From contig JAFOOX010000036.1 in NCBI GenBank assembly GCA_017425245.1, positions 18,513 to 82,512 of the forward strand: a stretch of 64,000 nt of DNA, read 5' to 3'. Below the pieces are notes generated by a model, which had not been told where the DNA came from, did not search any database, and was given only the letters and a program-made list of their open reading frames with translations. The stretch comes from Gammaproteobacteria bacterium. Lineage in GTDB: Bacteria; Pseudomonadota; Gammaproteobacteria; Enterobacterales; Neiellaceae. The position numbers and the translations under genes are program-made. This document shows, one piece after another, positions 26,797 through 36,048 of the stretch (position 1 is its first letter; every line of letters begins with the position of its first letter).

Positions 26797-28110
26797 CTAG
26801 TTGGCAGAGACCGAATCGGCAGGTCGACGGGCGGCGGACAGCCCCTTGAGCAGATTTTCGATGCGGCTCTTGCGTGCCACCAAATCAGCATTGGCCTGTT
26901 CCAGTTCTCGCGCCATCTGGCGCTGGCGCTCGGCCAGTTCCCGCTCCTCCTTGACCAGCGCCTCACGGCTAGCGGTAAACTCCTTCTCCAGTGCCGCCAT
27001 CGCTGTTTCCAGCTGCTGCTGGTAACTGCCAATCGCCTGCTCTTTCTGAACCCCAAGCACCTTGCGTGCCTCATTAAGGGTGGCGCTCTTCTCCTGCTGC
27101 AACAGGGTCATGTTCTCTTCATATTGAGCCAGCGCCCGATCCTTATCGCCACGGAATTGCTCTCGCTTGGCTTCATGTTCGCGCTGCAGCTGCTTGAGCG
27201 CCTTATCCCGGGCAGCCAGCCGCGCAGCGGTATAACTACGGTACTCCTCGGCAGACAACTTGTCGGTGTCAATGTTGCCGATATCGGTCTTGTAGCTGTC
27301 GTGGGCATCGCGCACGGCGCGGTTGTAATCGCGATCGTTATCTACCAACGCCTTATCGAGCGCCTTGCGCCGCTCCTGATAATCGATTTCAGCCTTAGTG
27401 AATTTCTGCTCAAAATTGGCGTTAAGGTCGATCAGCTGCTTTTTTTGCTCATCATTAATGGTGTTTTGGGCATTCTGAATCTGCCCTTGCAGGCCATCTT
27501 CGATCTGGTCCTTGCGGGCTTCAAACTCATCCTCCCACTTCTGTAACGTCAGGCTGCTGGCTTCGCGGGCACGCAATACCTGCGCGCCCAGCTCCGCATG
27601 CCCTAGCTTGACCTGGTTAACCCGCTCCTCAAGGCGCTTAATCTCGCCCTCCAGCTTCTGCACCTCCTGAGTAGACAGCTCCAGCAGGCTGCGATAGTCA
27701 GGGCTATCGATCAGCACATCGCCCTGTTGGCGAGGCTCCCCCTGGTCCGCAAAGGGATCACTGTCGAAGGCAACCACAATCTCCCAGCCATGGCCCTGAT
27801 CTTTGGCATCAGCCACCCCTTTGACCGCCATCTCAACGCCAGCAGCACGCGCCAGCTTGACCACGCGGGTATCACCCAGCGTAAACAGGGTCTGGTAAAG
27901 GTCTTGCTTAGGTGAGAGATCAGCCACCAGTTGATACTGATAGCCTTGGCCAATCGCGCTCTCGGCGGCGATCTGCAGCCCTTCGACCTGCCACGGCTGC
28001 CAGACAATGTGGCGCTCCACCGCTTTGGCCAGCTCATCCCGAGAAGGGGTATCAGTGCACGCAGCCAGGAGTAGCGGCATCAATACAGATAACAGAACTC
28101 GATACGTCAT
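26797..28110 (-). CDS. Coiled-coil outer/inner-membrane lipoprotein of unknown function
   Basis: A 437-aa protein from ATG 28110 (GAGGA 6 nt upstream); the longer frame to 28374 runs through the promoter region of the divergent chemoreceptor. The lipobox LLLAAC places the acylated cysteine at residue 18. Residues 20-150 are a compact domain (QVEGLQIAAESAIGQGYQYQ). Residues about 155-430 are an almost unbroken charged coiled coil with motifs such as LEGEIKRLEERVNQVK. After the lipobox comes Thr, not Asp, so outer-membrane sorting is likely. I do not recognise the family. A structural or tethering role is only a guess. Confidence 0.75.
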   Translation of the reverse strand: MTYRVLLSVLMPLLLAACTDTPSRDELAKAVERHIVWQPWQVEGLQIAAESAIGQGYQYQLVADLSPKQDLYQTLFTLGDTRVVKLARAAGVEMAVKGVADAKDQGHGWEIVVAFDSDPFADQGEPRQQGDVLIDSPDYRSLLELSTQEVQKLEGEIKRLEERVNQVKLGHAELGAQVLRAREASSLTLQKWEDEFEARKDQIEDGLQGQIQNAQNTINDEQKKQLIDLNANFEQKFTKAEIDYQERRKALDKALVDNDRDYNRAVRDAHDSYKTDIGNIDTDKLSAEEYRSYTAARLAARDKALKQLQREHEAKREQFRGDKDRALAQYEENMTLLQQEKSATLNEARKVLGVQKEQAIGSYQQQLETAMAALEKEFTASREALVKEERELAERQRQMARELEQANADLVARKSRIENLLKGLSAARRPADSVSAN

Positions 28111-28301
28111 GTAATTCCTCATAGCGGTCAACCAACGGCGTGACCAAAGCCACGCCGGCCACGCCAGGGCCGTCCTAGAATTATGCAGGTCACCACCGCC
28201 TCCGGCAGTGCGCGGCTTCAAATTACCACACCAAGGCCAACGCTTCACCGCGCAGTCAAAACGACCTGCCATGGCGAAGAAACAATATGTGGAGGAAACC
28301 G

Positions 28302-29978
28302 ATGCAGATCCGGACAAAAATGTTGGCCCAGGCGCTGGTGCCCGTGCTGATCCTGCTGCTGGTGGTGCTGCCACTGACCTTGGCCCGGCTCACCCAGATG
28401 AGCGAGGAAAATCTTGCCCAGACCCGTGAGCTTCTACTTCAGGGGCGCCAGCAGCAGCTGCGCGACATTGTTGACAGTGCGATCAGTCAGATCGCTCCCC
28501 TTTACCAAGCGTCCACCAGCTGGGGGGATGACCCAAGCCAAGAGGCTCTGCGTAGTCTGGGCCATGCCAAGTTCGGCGGCGATGGCTACCTGTTCGGTTA
28601 CAACGACCAACATGTGCGTCTGCTGTTGGGTGGCTCCGACAAGGGGCTCGGACAGAGCTTTGCCGATCTGCGCGATAGCGACGGCGTCCTCTTTGTGCGT
28701 GAGCTGATCAACGTAGCCAAGCAACCAGAAGGCGGCTTCGTCACCTACCGTTTTCCACGTCTTAACAGCGATGTACCCGCGCCCAAACTCAGCTACGCCC
28801 GCTATCTACCCAAATGGCAGCTGACCGTCGGCACCGGCATCTATATCGACAGCGTTGATGCTGAAGTTGCCGTGATTGCCGAACGCGAACAGCAGAAGCT
28901 GCGCGACATCAGCTGGTCGGTGGTCAGCATCTGCCTGCTGTTGCTGGTGTTGATCATCATCGCCGGCAACATCACCACCAACCGACTGATCGCACCACTC
29001 AACGCCCTGCATCGTCGGCTGGAAGATATCGCCAGTGGCGAGGGCGATCTGACGCGCCGGGCACCCGTTAGCGGCAACGACGAAATCGCCGCCCTCGCCC
29101 GCGCCTTCAACCACTTTGCCGACACCATTCACAGTATGGTGCGCGACACCAGCAAACTGGTGGGTCAGCTGGCAGCGGTCACCCGCGAGCTTGCGCAATC
29201 AGCGGTTGGCACCAGCCAGGCGGTAGAAGCGCAACGGCGCGAGACCGATCTGGTAGCCACCGCCATGAATGAGATGAGTGCCAGCGCCAGCGAAGTGGCC
29301 AAGGCCGCCCAGGATGCCGCCAACGCTGCGGGGCGCGCGGATCATGAAGGGGCTGACGCCAAGCAGGTGGTTACCGCTACCCGCCGCGCTATCCAGCAGC
29401 TGGCTGAGGAGATCGCCCGCTCAACTGCGACCGTTGACACCCTCGGATCCGACGTCAATGCCATCAGCTCCATCCTTGATGTGATCCGTGGCATCGCCGA
29501 ACAGACCAACCTGCTGGCCCTCAATGCCGCCATCGAGGCGGCACGCGCTGGCGAGCAAGGTCGCGGCTTTGCCGTGGTGGCCGACGAAGTACGCACGTTG
29601 GCGTCACGCACCCAACAGAGCACCGCCGAGATTCAGCATATGATCGAGCGACTCCAGCAAGGGGCCCGAGATGCGGTAACCGCTATGCAGCAAAGCCGCA
29701 GCAAGGGCGACAGTGCGGTAGAGCAGGCACGGCTGGCTGCAGCCTCGCTGGATGCGATCGCCAGCTCAATCAGCACCATCAGCACCATGAACGATCAGAT
29801 TGCTACGGCTGCCGAAGAGCAGACTGCGGTAGGCGAAGAGATCAACAAGAGCGTGGTCAAGATTGCCGATGCCACCAGCCAAAGTGAACAAAGCACCCAA
29901 GCGGTGGCATCACTCAGTCAGCGGCTGAACAGTCTGGGCACCGATCTGGCCCAGCTGGTTAGCCGTTTCCGTATCTGA
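28302..29978 (+). CDS. Methyl-accepting chemotaxis protein with single Cache domain
   Basis: A 558-aa chemoreceptor from ATG 28302 (GGAGG 7 nt upstream). TM1 about 11-30, a periplasmic sCache_2-like domain 35-190 ([22 protein letters not shown]), TM2 about 205-225, HAMP 226-280. The long cytoplasmic hairpin has its tip at [19 protein letters not shown] and flanking methylation-type Glu/Gln helices. Single Cache domains of this type usually bind small organic acids or similar molecules; the ligand is unknown. No che genes are nearby. It converges with the exchanger gene, 3 nt apart. Confidence 0.92.
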   Translation: MQIRTKMLAQALVPVLILLLVVLPLTLARLTQMSEENLAQTRELLLQGRQQQLRDIVDSAISQIAPLYQASTSWGDDPSQEALRSLGHAKFGGDGYLFGYNDQHVRLLLGGSDKGLGQSFADLRDSDGVLFVRELINVAKQPEGGFVTYRFPRLNSDVPAPKLSYARYLPKWQLTVGTGIYIDSVDAEVAVIAEREQQKLRDISWSVVSICLLLLVLIIIAGNITTNRLIAPLNALHRRLEDIASGEGDLTRRAPVSGNDEIAALARAFNHFADTIHSMVRDTSKLVGQLAAVTRELAQSAVGTSQAVEAQRRETDLVATAMNEMSASASEVAKAAQDAANAAGRADHEGADAKQVVTATRRAIQQLAEEIARSTATVDTLGSDVNAISSILDVIRGIAEQTNLLALNAAIEAARAGEQGRGFAVVADEVRTLASRTQQSTAEIQHMIERLQQGARDAVTAMQQSRSKGDSAVEQARLAAASLDAIASSISTISTMNDQIATAAEEQTAVGEEINKSVVKIADATSQSEQSTQAVASLSQRLNSLGTDLAQLVSRFRI

Positions 29979-29981
29979 ACG

Positions 29982-31067
29982 TCAGCGATGCAGGTGACGG
30001 TCACGGTAGAGGCTGGCGCCAATCACCAGCAACGCCAGCGGCACACCGTACCACAGCAAGCCGTGGCCAAGCGGGGCAGCCAGCGGATTGGCCACCGCAT
30101 CCAGGCACAGCCAGCTGGTATAGGCCACATAGGCCAGCAGGAACAACGCCCCCTCTACCCGGGTGATACGCCAACCGGAGAAGAAGATCGGCAGACAGAC
30201 CACCGCCACCCCCAGCATCAAGGGCAGGTCCACCGCTATTGCCGATGCCGGCACCGGCAAGCCACCAGCGGTCACCAGCGACGACAGCCCAAGTACCGAC
30301 AGCAGGTTAAAGATGTTGGAGCCAACCACATTGCCAACGGCGATATCGCGCTCGCCACGCAGGCTGGCGATCACCGAGGTCGCCACCTCAGGCAGCGAGG
30401 TGCCCACGGCCACGATGGTCAAGCCAATCACCATGTCGCTGACCCCGAGGCTGAGGGCGATGGCCACAGCACCAGTGACCAGGGCTTTGGAACCCGCCAC
30501 CAGCATCACCAAACCAACCACCAACAACCCACCATTTTTGGCGTGGCTACGCCAGCCGGGCGGCTCACGGTCGGCGAACTCACGGGCAAACTCGTCATCC
30601 GCAGCAGCAGCGGCAGCCTTGTCACGGCGGGCCTGACCGATCAGGAACAGGGTGTAGCCAATGACCCCGGCAAACAGCAGCGCGCCTTCACCACGACTAA
30701 TGCCGCCATCAAGCGCCATTACCACCACCACCAAGGACGCAGCAACCATCAGTGGCAGATCCAGCCGGATCAGTTGACGCGCCACCGCCAAGGGGGCGAC
30801 CACAGCCGCCATACCCAGCACCAGCAAAATATTGGCAATGTTGCTGCCCACCACATTACCAATCGCCAGCTCCGCCTTGCCGGCCATGCCAGCCATGACG
30901 CTCACCGCCAGTTCAGGTGCACTGGTACCAAAGGCGACCACCGTCAGACCAATGATCAAAGGGGCGATACCAAAGGCGGCCGCCAACCGCGACGCCCCTT
31001 TGACCAGAAGCTCGGCGCCCCACACCAGCACCACCAGACCACTCACAAGCCAGAGCAGATTGATCAT
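29982..31067 (-). CDS. Calcium/sodium antiporter (YrbG/CaxA-like)
   Basis: A 361-aa inner-membrane protein with ten to eleven hydrophobic helices in two inverted Na_Ca_ex repeats. Each repeat carries the ion-binding alpha motif: GTSAPELAVS plus GNVVGSNIANILLVLG in the first, GTSLPEVATS plus GNVVGSNIFNLLSVLG in the second. It exchanges Ca2+ for Na+ or H+. The central loop (about residues 145-170) is charged and cytoplasmic. Its stop lies 3 nt from that of the convergent chemoreceptor gene. Confidence 0.92.
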   Translation of the reverse strand: MINLLWLVSGLVVLVWGAELLVKGASRLAAAFGIAPLIIGLTVVAFGTSAPELAVSVMAGMAGKAELAIGNVVGSNIANILLVLGMAAVVAPLAVARQLIRLDLPLMVAASLVVVVMALDGGISRGEGALLFAGVIGYTLFLIGQARRDKAAAAAADDEFAREFADREPPGWRSHAKNGGLLVVGLVMLVAGSKALVTGAVAIALSLGVSDMVIGLTIVAVGTSLPEVATSVIASLRGERDIAVGNVVGSNIFNLLSVLGLSSLVTAGGLPVPASAIAVDLPLMLGVAVVCLPIFFSGWRITRVEGALFLLAYVAYTSWLCLDAVANPLAAPLGHGLLWYGVPLALLVIGASLYRDRHLHR

Positions 31068-31140
31068 TCACCTCATCCTCTAGTCATCAACCCGCGATGG
31101 CGGGCAGGACGGCGATTCTACCGGATCGGCAGCAACCGCC

Positions 31141-31170
31141 AAAAAGAACCCGGCTTCAAGCCGGGTCCTT
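31141..31170 (-). terminator. Rho-independent terminator for fabV
   Basis: On the minus strand GACCCGGCTT-G-AAGCCGGGTTC is followed by TTTTT. It lies 19 nt after the fabV stop. Confidence 0.88.
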
Positions 31171-31189
31171 TACGTTAGCAACCTTTACA

Positions 31190-32371
31190 TCAAGCCAACG
31201 GCAGTTCGGCCAGCGTGCTGATATCGGCCTCATAATCCACACCGGCTAGACCGAAGCCGAACAGACGCAGGAAATCTGCGTTGTAACCAGCGTAGTCGGT
31301 CAGCTGGCTGTAGTTGTCGGTGGTCACCTGCGGCCACAGCTCGGCCACCGCATCCTGCACCTTGGGATCGAGTTCCCAGTCGTCAACGCGCAGGCGTTGA
31401 GCCTCGTCATAGTTGGCCGGGCCCTCAAACAGCTGGCCATAGAGACGGCGGATCTGCTCGATGCAGCCTTCATGGGTGCCGTTAGCCTTCATCACCTTGT
31501 AGAGCAGCGAGATGTAGAGAGGCATGATCGGAATGGCGCTGCTGGCCTGGGTGACCAGCGCCTTGAGCACCGCCACGTTGGCATCACCGCCAATGGCGGC
31601 CAGCGTGGCGCGAATGGCCGTGGCGGCGCGGTCAAGATCTTCCTTGGCTTTGCCGATGGTGGCCTTGCCATAGATCGGCCAGGTAAGCTTGTCACCAATG
31701 TAACTGTAAGCCACGGTGCGCGCAGCCGGGGCCAGCACGCCCGCGTCAGCCAGGGCGTTCATCCACAGCTCCCAATCTTCACCGCCCATCACCTTGATGG
31801 TGGACGCGATCTCCTCGTCGGAGGCCGGCTCCAGGGTGACTTCATGCACCACCAGTTTGTCGGTGTTGAGGGTGCGGGCGGTGTAGCTGTGGCCAATCGG
31901 CTTGAGGGTCGAGGTGTAGCGCTCGCCGGTCACCGGATCGGTGCGGCGCGGCGACGCCAGCGAATAGACCACCAGATCGACCTGACCCAGCGTCTCCTTG
32001 ATCAGCGCCACCGTCTTCTCTTTCATCTCGCTGGAGAAGGCGTCGCCGTTGAGGTTGTAGCTCTTGAGGCCGGCCGCTGTGGCGGCATTGTGGAAGGCGA
32101 CGCTGTTGTACCAGCCGGCGCTGCCGGTGCGGTTCTCTTCACCCTCTTTCTCGAAGAAGATGCCGATGGTGTCAGCGCCGCTGCCAAAGGCGGCGGTAAT
32201 GCGCGACGCCAGGCCGTAGCCGGTAGAAGCGCCAATCACCAGCACCCGCTTGGGGCCACCACTGACCGGACGGGCCTTGGCATAGGCGATCTGCTCGGCG
32301 ACATTGGCAGCACACCCGGCCGGGTGGGCATTGGTGCAGATAAATCCGCGCACTTTCGGCTTGATGACCAT
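31190..32371 (-). CDS. fabV: Trans-2-enoyl-CoA/ACP reductase FabV
   Basis: A 393-aa NADH-dependent enoyl reductase that completes each round of fatty-acid elongation and is naturally triclosan-resistant. Motifs match the family: [11 protein letters not shown] cofactor loop (48-58), [18 protein letters not shown], and the active pair Y234 and K243 in [16 protein letters not shown], followed by [22 protein letters not shown] lies upstream of the ATG. It ends with a strong terminator. A diverged paralogue is encoded at 25310-26494 on the opposite strand. Confidence 0.95.
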   Translation of the reverse strand: MVIKPKVRGFICTNAHPAGCAANVAEQIAYAKARPVSGGPKRVLVIGASTGYGLASRITAAFGSGADTIGIFFEKEGEENRTGSAGWYNSVAFHNAATAAGLKSYNLNGDAFSSEMKEKTVALIKETLGQVDLVVYSLASPRRTDPVTGERYTSTLKPIGHSYTARTLNTDKLVVHEVTLEPASDEEIASTIKVMGGEDWELWMNALADAGVLAPAARTVAYSYIGDKLTWPIYGKATIGKAKEDLDRAATAIRATLAAIGGDANVAVLKALVTQASSAIPIMPLYISLLYKVMKANGTHEGCIEQIRRLYGQLFEGPANYDEAQRLRVDDWELDPKVQDAVAELWPQVTTDNYSQLTDYAGYNADFLRLFGFGLAGVDYEADISTLAELPLA

Positions 32372-32469
32372 GGAGGTAGTTCCTTCATTGCTGGCGACCG
32401 GCTGGCCGCAAAAGTGCGCCTATTATCGCCAGCTGGCCGCGTTACGCCAGTTTTGCGGTGGTGGTCGGG

Positions 32470-33350
32470 CCATGGCTATTGGTGCGCTGCTGCGCAGCGG
32501 CGCCACGACCGTTCGCCCTGAGCCTGTCGAAGGGGCTGTGATTGCCGGTGTAGGCAACTGCGATGCGGCTGCGCTGCTGCTGACTTGCCACTGCGTGGCG
32601 GCAGAGGCGCCTGTGGCGCTTGCTGTTGATCACCGCTACGCGGTGGTTGCGGCTACGCCGCAGTAGAGCGAGGTTGCCCACCTCGCGCTGGGGCAGAGGG
32701 GCGTAGCGCCACGCCCCTCTGCACACCCGGGCGCCCCCAGCGATCACCACTAACGGGCGTTGGTGGTTGTTCTGCCGGCCTGCGGGATCGCCACAAAGGC
32801 ACCTCCCTGTGCCTTAGTGGCTTTCGGCAACATCCTGTTGCCTCAACCCCTACGGTCGACTGGCCGTGCGTTGTTGTACCCCGTGCTCGTGGTGATCGAG
32901 GGGTGGGGCAGACGGAGACGGCGCCGCTGCGTGGCCCGTTTGCCCTGAGCCTGTCGAAGGGCTGTGATTGCCGGTGTAGGCAACTGCGATGGCGATGCGC
33001 CTTTGGCGGGATAGGTGCCACTGCGTGGCGGCAGATGGAGGGGTGGGGTAGGCGGAGATGGCGCCGCTGCGCGGCCCGTTCGCCCTGAGCCTGTCGAAGG
33101 GCAGCGTGTGATGCGGCAGCTACGCCGCAGACGCCAAGACAAATCGCGTAGCGATTTGGGTAAGAGCGCCGACCGGCCGGCGCAGGCCGGGCAAGGACCG
33201 GTCCCGCCCGGCCCTTGCCAATCCCGGCGGCCCGGTAGAGCGCCAAAATCTGGCGTGATTGGTCAACCCGCGCTGGCGCTCAAACGGGTTCTGAATACTG
33301 CGCTGCCGCTGTTCTCCGAATGGCTGTCCTTGGCGCCTGCTTGGTGATCA
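32470..33350. repeat. Dispersed structured repeat cluster D
   Basis: Non-coding region of about 900 bp with many repeat modules. CCTGAGCCTGTCGAAGGG motifs occur at 32510-32534, 32937-32961 and 33077-33101. The first two are each followed by the same string CTGTGATTGCCGGTGTAGGC. The palindrome GCCAC-TGC-GTGGC occurs near 32590 and 33020. R2 (about 32750-32910) has hairpin GGCAAC-atcct-GTTGCC. A full R1 (33136-33247) has AAATCGC-gta-GCGATTT and the GGCAAGG/CCTTGCC version of the large hairpin. No convincing ORF. Nothing recognised in 33351-33450. Confidence 0.8.
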
Positions 33351-33473
33351 AGGGGTGGGAGACACGGAGTGACCATCCAGTCCACCTACGCGCAGGCGAT
33401 AACGCGCACTGATGAGGTCGCTGGGCTGTTGGTGTATCGAATGGCTCGGGTTTGTTGTCGTCTTCAATATTGA

Positions 33474-33486
33474 GTATCTTGAATAC
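33474..33486. promoter_or_regulatory. Possible ParD operator
   Basis: GTATCTTGAATAC, an imperfect palindrome 25 nt upstream of the parD ATG. ParD-type antitoxins repress their own operon by binding such sites; assignment is by position and symmetry only. Confidence 0.3.
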
Positions 33487-33510
33487 GACACCTGTCCCAT
33501 GGAGCTAGCC

Positions 33511-33783
33511 ATGTCCCAGTCCACCACCTTGACCGTGCGTTTAAACGCAACGCTCAGCGAGTTTGTCGCCGCCAATGTCAGTAAAGATGGCGCTTACGAG
33601 AACGTCAGTGAGTATCTGCGCGACCTGATCCGGCGGGATATGGAGCGCAAGGACCAAGCCGCCTTCGAGCGGCTCAAGGCTGAGCTCACCCATGCGTTTG
33701 CCGCACCCGATACGACCTACCAGCCGTTGACGGCGGCGGCGATCATGGCGCGAAACGCCACCAACGGGCCTAAGGGCAGCTAA
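33511..33783 (+). CDS. parD: Type II antitoxin, ParD family
   Basis: A 90-aa protein from ATG 33511, chosen because GGAG lies 7 nt upstream; the frame extends to 33412 without a site. The N-terminal ribbon (TTLTVRLNATLSEFV) and following helix (YENVSEYLRDLIRRDMERKD) are the ParD/CopG-like DNA-binding part, and the C-terminal half should wrap the toxin. It is followed 3 nt later by a ParE toxin gene. The pair sits between two repeat clusters. Confidence 0.88.
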   Translation: MSQSTTLTVRLNATLSEFVAANVSKDGAYENVSEYLRDLIRRDMERKDQAAFERLKAELTHAFAAPDTTYQPLTAAAIMARNATNGPKGS

Positions 33784-33786
33784 GCG

Positions 33787-34134
33787 GTGGCAACCGATAT
33801 GCCCAAGGTACGCATTCAAGAGGCGGCCTCTTGGCGGCTGGACGAGATCTACCGCTACACGCGCGAGCACTGGGGTGAGCAGCAGGCGCAGCGCTATATT
33901 ACGGGCCTGTTTGCCGCCTTTGAACGCATCGACAGCCATGGCGTGGCATCCAAGCCCGTGCCCGCCGAGTTTGGTGTCGAGGGCTACTTCTTCCGCTATG
34001 AACATCACATCGTCTATTGGAAACGTCTGGCCAACGGCGATCTGGGCATAGTGACCATCCTGCACGAACGCATGCACCAGATCGGGCGCTTTAAGTCTGA
34101 GTTTTTTGGCGAACAGCCGTCGTCGGAGACGTGA
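33787..34134 (+). CDS. parE: Type II toxin, RelE/ParE family
   Basis: A 115-aa toxin from GTG 33787; ATG 33799 (MPKVRIQEAA) is an equally plausible start. The ParE fold is recognisable from VRIQEAASWRLDEIYRYT, the helix AQRYITGLFAAFERI, and the C-terminal strands YEHHIVYWK and LGIVTILHERM. ParE toxins poison DNA gyrase; RelE relatives cut mRNA, and sequence alone does not settle which. It pairs with the ParD gene just upstream. Confidence 0.88.
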   Translation: MATDMPKVRIQEAASWRLDEIYRYTREHWGEQQAQRYITGLFAAFERIDSHGVASKPVPAEFGVEGYFFRYEHHIVYWKRLANGDLGIVTILHERMHQIGRFKSEFFGEQPSSET

Positions 34135-34139
34135 CCATC

Positions 34140-34530
34140 TGCCTGCTTGCCGCTACCCCCCCGGGCAGCAGACGTAATGCGGCTGCGGCGCAGACGCAGC
34201 AATGCCAACGGCTGTTGGCCGAAGCGCCTGCGGCGCTGGCTGTTGATTTGCCGCTGCGCGGCGGATTCGCCTGCGGCGCCAAGAGTGGGCTGTCGCGCCC
34301 ACACGACGAGCTAAGGGAGGGTCGCCGAACCCTCCCTTGGCGAACCCTGTCGGCCCCCAAAGAGCACCACCATCAATATCTGGTTGACGTTCTGCCGGGC
34401 TACGGGGTCGCCACAATGTGCCATCCATGGCCCATAGTGGCTCTCGGCAACGTCCTGTTGCCTCGCCCCCTTCACCCGACTGGCCGTGCGTCGGCTTAGC
34501 GCCGCGCGGGTGGCGATCAAGGGGGAATGA
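34140..34530. repeat. Dispersed structured repeat cluster E
   Basis: Here the hairpin pair of cluster B is inverted. GTGGGC-tgtcgc-GCCCAC (34285-34302) is followed by AAGGGAGGGT-cgccga-ACCCTCCCTT (34313-34338). Next comes R2 in direct orientation (about 34363-34500) with CGGGGTCGCCACAATGTGCC, CCATGGCCCATAGTGGCTCT and the hairpin GGCAAC-gtcct-GTTGCC. R2 here and in cluster A share long identical runs. Nothing was recognised in 34531-34606. Confidence 0.8.
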
Positions 34531-34606
34531 CATAAGCCATCGCGACTTATCGCCTCGCCCTGACTCAGCTAAAGTCCTCGGTGAGATCACGCTCGGTGAC
34601 ATGGCA

Positions 34607-35620
34607 ATGAACAAACAGTCCGCATATGTTGGCGTGGATGTGGCGTGCGCGGTCGGTAAGCACCTGCCGATTAGTATCGTCATTCGCGAACTAAACCAAA
34701 TTAGCCCTCTACCACTCCGGCAACTGCCTTTCGCCCCTCCCAAAGGCTGCGGTAACGTTGGGGTAATTGAAGACAAGCATACTCAGGTTTTCGCACAAGA
34801 AGCACGCGAGTATGTCGTTCGAGCTTGCCAGCATGTCGGCTTGATACCGGCGCGTATTGGCATCGACGCCCCTCTCAGGCCCAGGATTGCGTCGATCACA
34901 AGACGCCATGCAGAAGCGGCCCTTGATCGTAAAGGCATCAGTGCGTTTACCACACCATCACGCGCGGATTTTGAGCAGATCCAAATCAAAGTACGGGCTC
35001 ACCTTGCCCAAGGGGGACGACCTGATCGCCTTCCTCACGGCCATCAATTGTGGATGCTGGCTGGCTTTGCTATCGCTGATTGCCTGTCAGTGGTAGCGCC
35101 CTGCATTGAGGTGTACCCGCAAGCCACAATCCGCGTCTTAGGTGGCGGTGCACGCCACAAAACGCGCTCAGGAGCAGTAGCGGAGCAGCTATCGCTGGTT
35201 GCACACCAAACTGGTTTTCCACGTACCGAGGATGATTGGCAGTTGTTTTACCAAATCGCTCATGGACCGGCTCATGACCGTCTGGATGCATATATTTCTG
35301 CGTGGGTGGCCAGCCTTGATGAGCACGAACGGATCGGCTTTGGTACTGTCCCGGACGACGTGATCTGGGTGCCTCGAATCACCAGTGCGGCATCTTCTGC
35401 ACCATCACCACCGTCATCGATGACCAGACCAGTCAAGCCGGCCGGGACGACGGGCGGCGATCACGCCATGACCTGCCCAGCTTGCAGCCATGAATTTAAG
35501 CGCTGGCCGTTTGGTTGGGATGCGCATGCCGCTTACCGCTGCCCCGGCCTGCCCCAGTCCCTAACGCCCGAAGAGCGCAAAGCGATCTACCGGCAACGCT
35601 ACAGCCAGTATTTCAAGTAG
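34607..35620 (+). CDS. DUF429-family predicted nuclease with zinc-ribbon-like C-terminus
   Basis: A 337-aa protein from ATG 34607 (GGTGAC 6 nt upstream; ATG 34601 is possible, the frame to 34418 is not). The RNase H-like DUF429 core shows acidic residues in the expected places: YVGVDVA (D11), IGIDAPL (D87), CIEVYPQA (E168) and HDRLDAYISAWVA (D227). After a Ser/Pro-rich linker (262-285) there is a possible zinc site, TCPACSHEF with H307 and C312, an unusual extension. Function of DUF429 is unproven; nuclease activity is predicted from the fold. It sits between repeat clusters next to ParDE, an accessory setting. Confidence 0.75.
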   Translation: MNKQSAYVGVDVACAVGKHLPISIVIRELNQISPLPLRQLPFAPPKGCGNVGVIEDKHTQVFAQEAREYVVRACQHVGLIPARIGIDAPLRPRIASITRRHAEAALDRKGISAFTTPSRADFEQIQIKVRAHLAQGGRPDRLPHGHQLWMLAGFAIADCLSVVAPCIEVYPQATIRVLGGGARHKTRSGAVAEQLSLVAHQTGFPRTEDDWQLFYQIAHGPAHDRLDAYISAWVASLDEHERIGFGTVPDDVIWVPRITSAASSAPSPPSSMTRPVKPAGTTGGDHAMTCPACSHEFKRWPFGWDAHAAYRCPGLPQSLTPEERKAIYRQRYSQYFK

Positions 35621-35659
35621 GTGCCTAGCAGAATGGCCCAGCCTCGGCCGTGGAATCGC

Positions 35660-36045
35660 AGGTGTTGCTTTGACACCCCTTGATCACCACCCGCACGGCG
35701 CTAGCCGACGCACGGTCTGCCGGGTGAAGGGGTTGAGTCGCCTGGACGGCGACGAAAGCCACTATGGGCCAGGGATGGCACATTGTGGCGACCCCGTAGC
35801 CCGGCAGAACATCAGTCAGGTATTGATGGTGGTGATCTTAGCCCGCCGGAGAGTGCAGGGAGGCCGTGCGGAAACGGCCTTCCTGCTCGTCGCGCGGGGG
35901 CGAAACCCCGCTCCGCTGCGGCGCAGCCGCATCCCGCACCGCAGGTGCATCCGCCCACCCGCTAAGTGCAATCACTGCCCTTCGACAGGCTCAGGGCGAG
36001 CGGGTCATGCACCGGCACGCCAGCGCCAGCTGGCACAACCAACCG
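35660..36045. repeat. Dispersed structured repeat cluster F
   Basis: R2 inverted (about 35676-35835) with hairpin GTCGCC-tggac-GGCGAC (35737-35753). Then GCAGGGAGGCCGT-gcggaa-ACGGCCTTCCTGC (35855-35886, one G-T pair) and GCGGGG-gcgaaa-CCCCGC (35894-35911). The motif CCCTTCGACAGGCTCAGGGC is at 35978-35997. The order and spacing equal the first long copy of cluster B, but the stems differ in sequence. No gene is seen. Confidence 0.8.
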
Positions 36046-36048
36046 CTG

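Noticed and set aside
29988..31178. 396-codon plus-strand frame antisense to the Ca/Na exchanger gene
   Set aside because: A shadow of a clear membrane-protein gene; Gln/His/Arg-rich composition is typical of antisense frames in GC-rich DNA.
32470..33350. CRISPR array
   Set aside because: Repeats here are of unequal length and spacing with palindromic internal structure; there are no regular repeat-spacer units and no cas genes.
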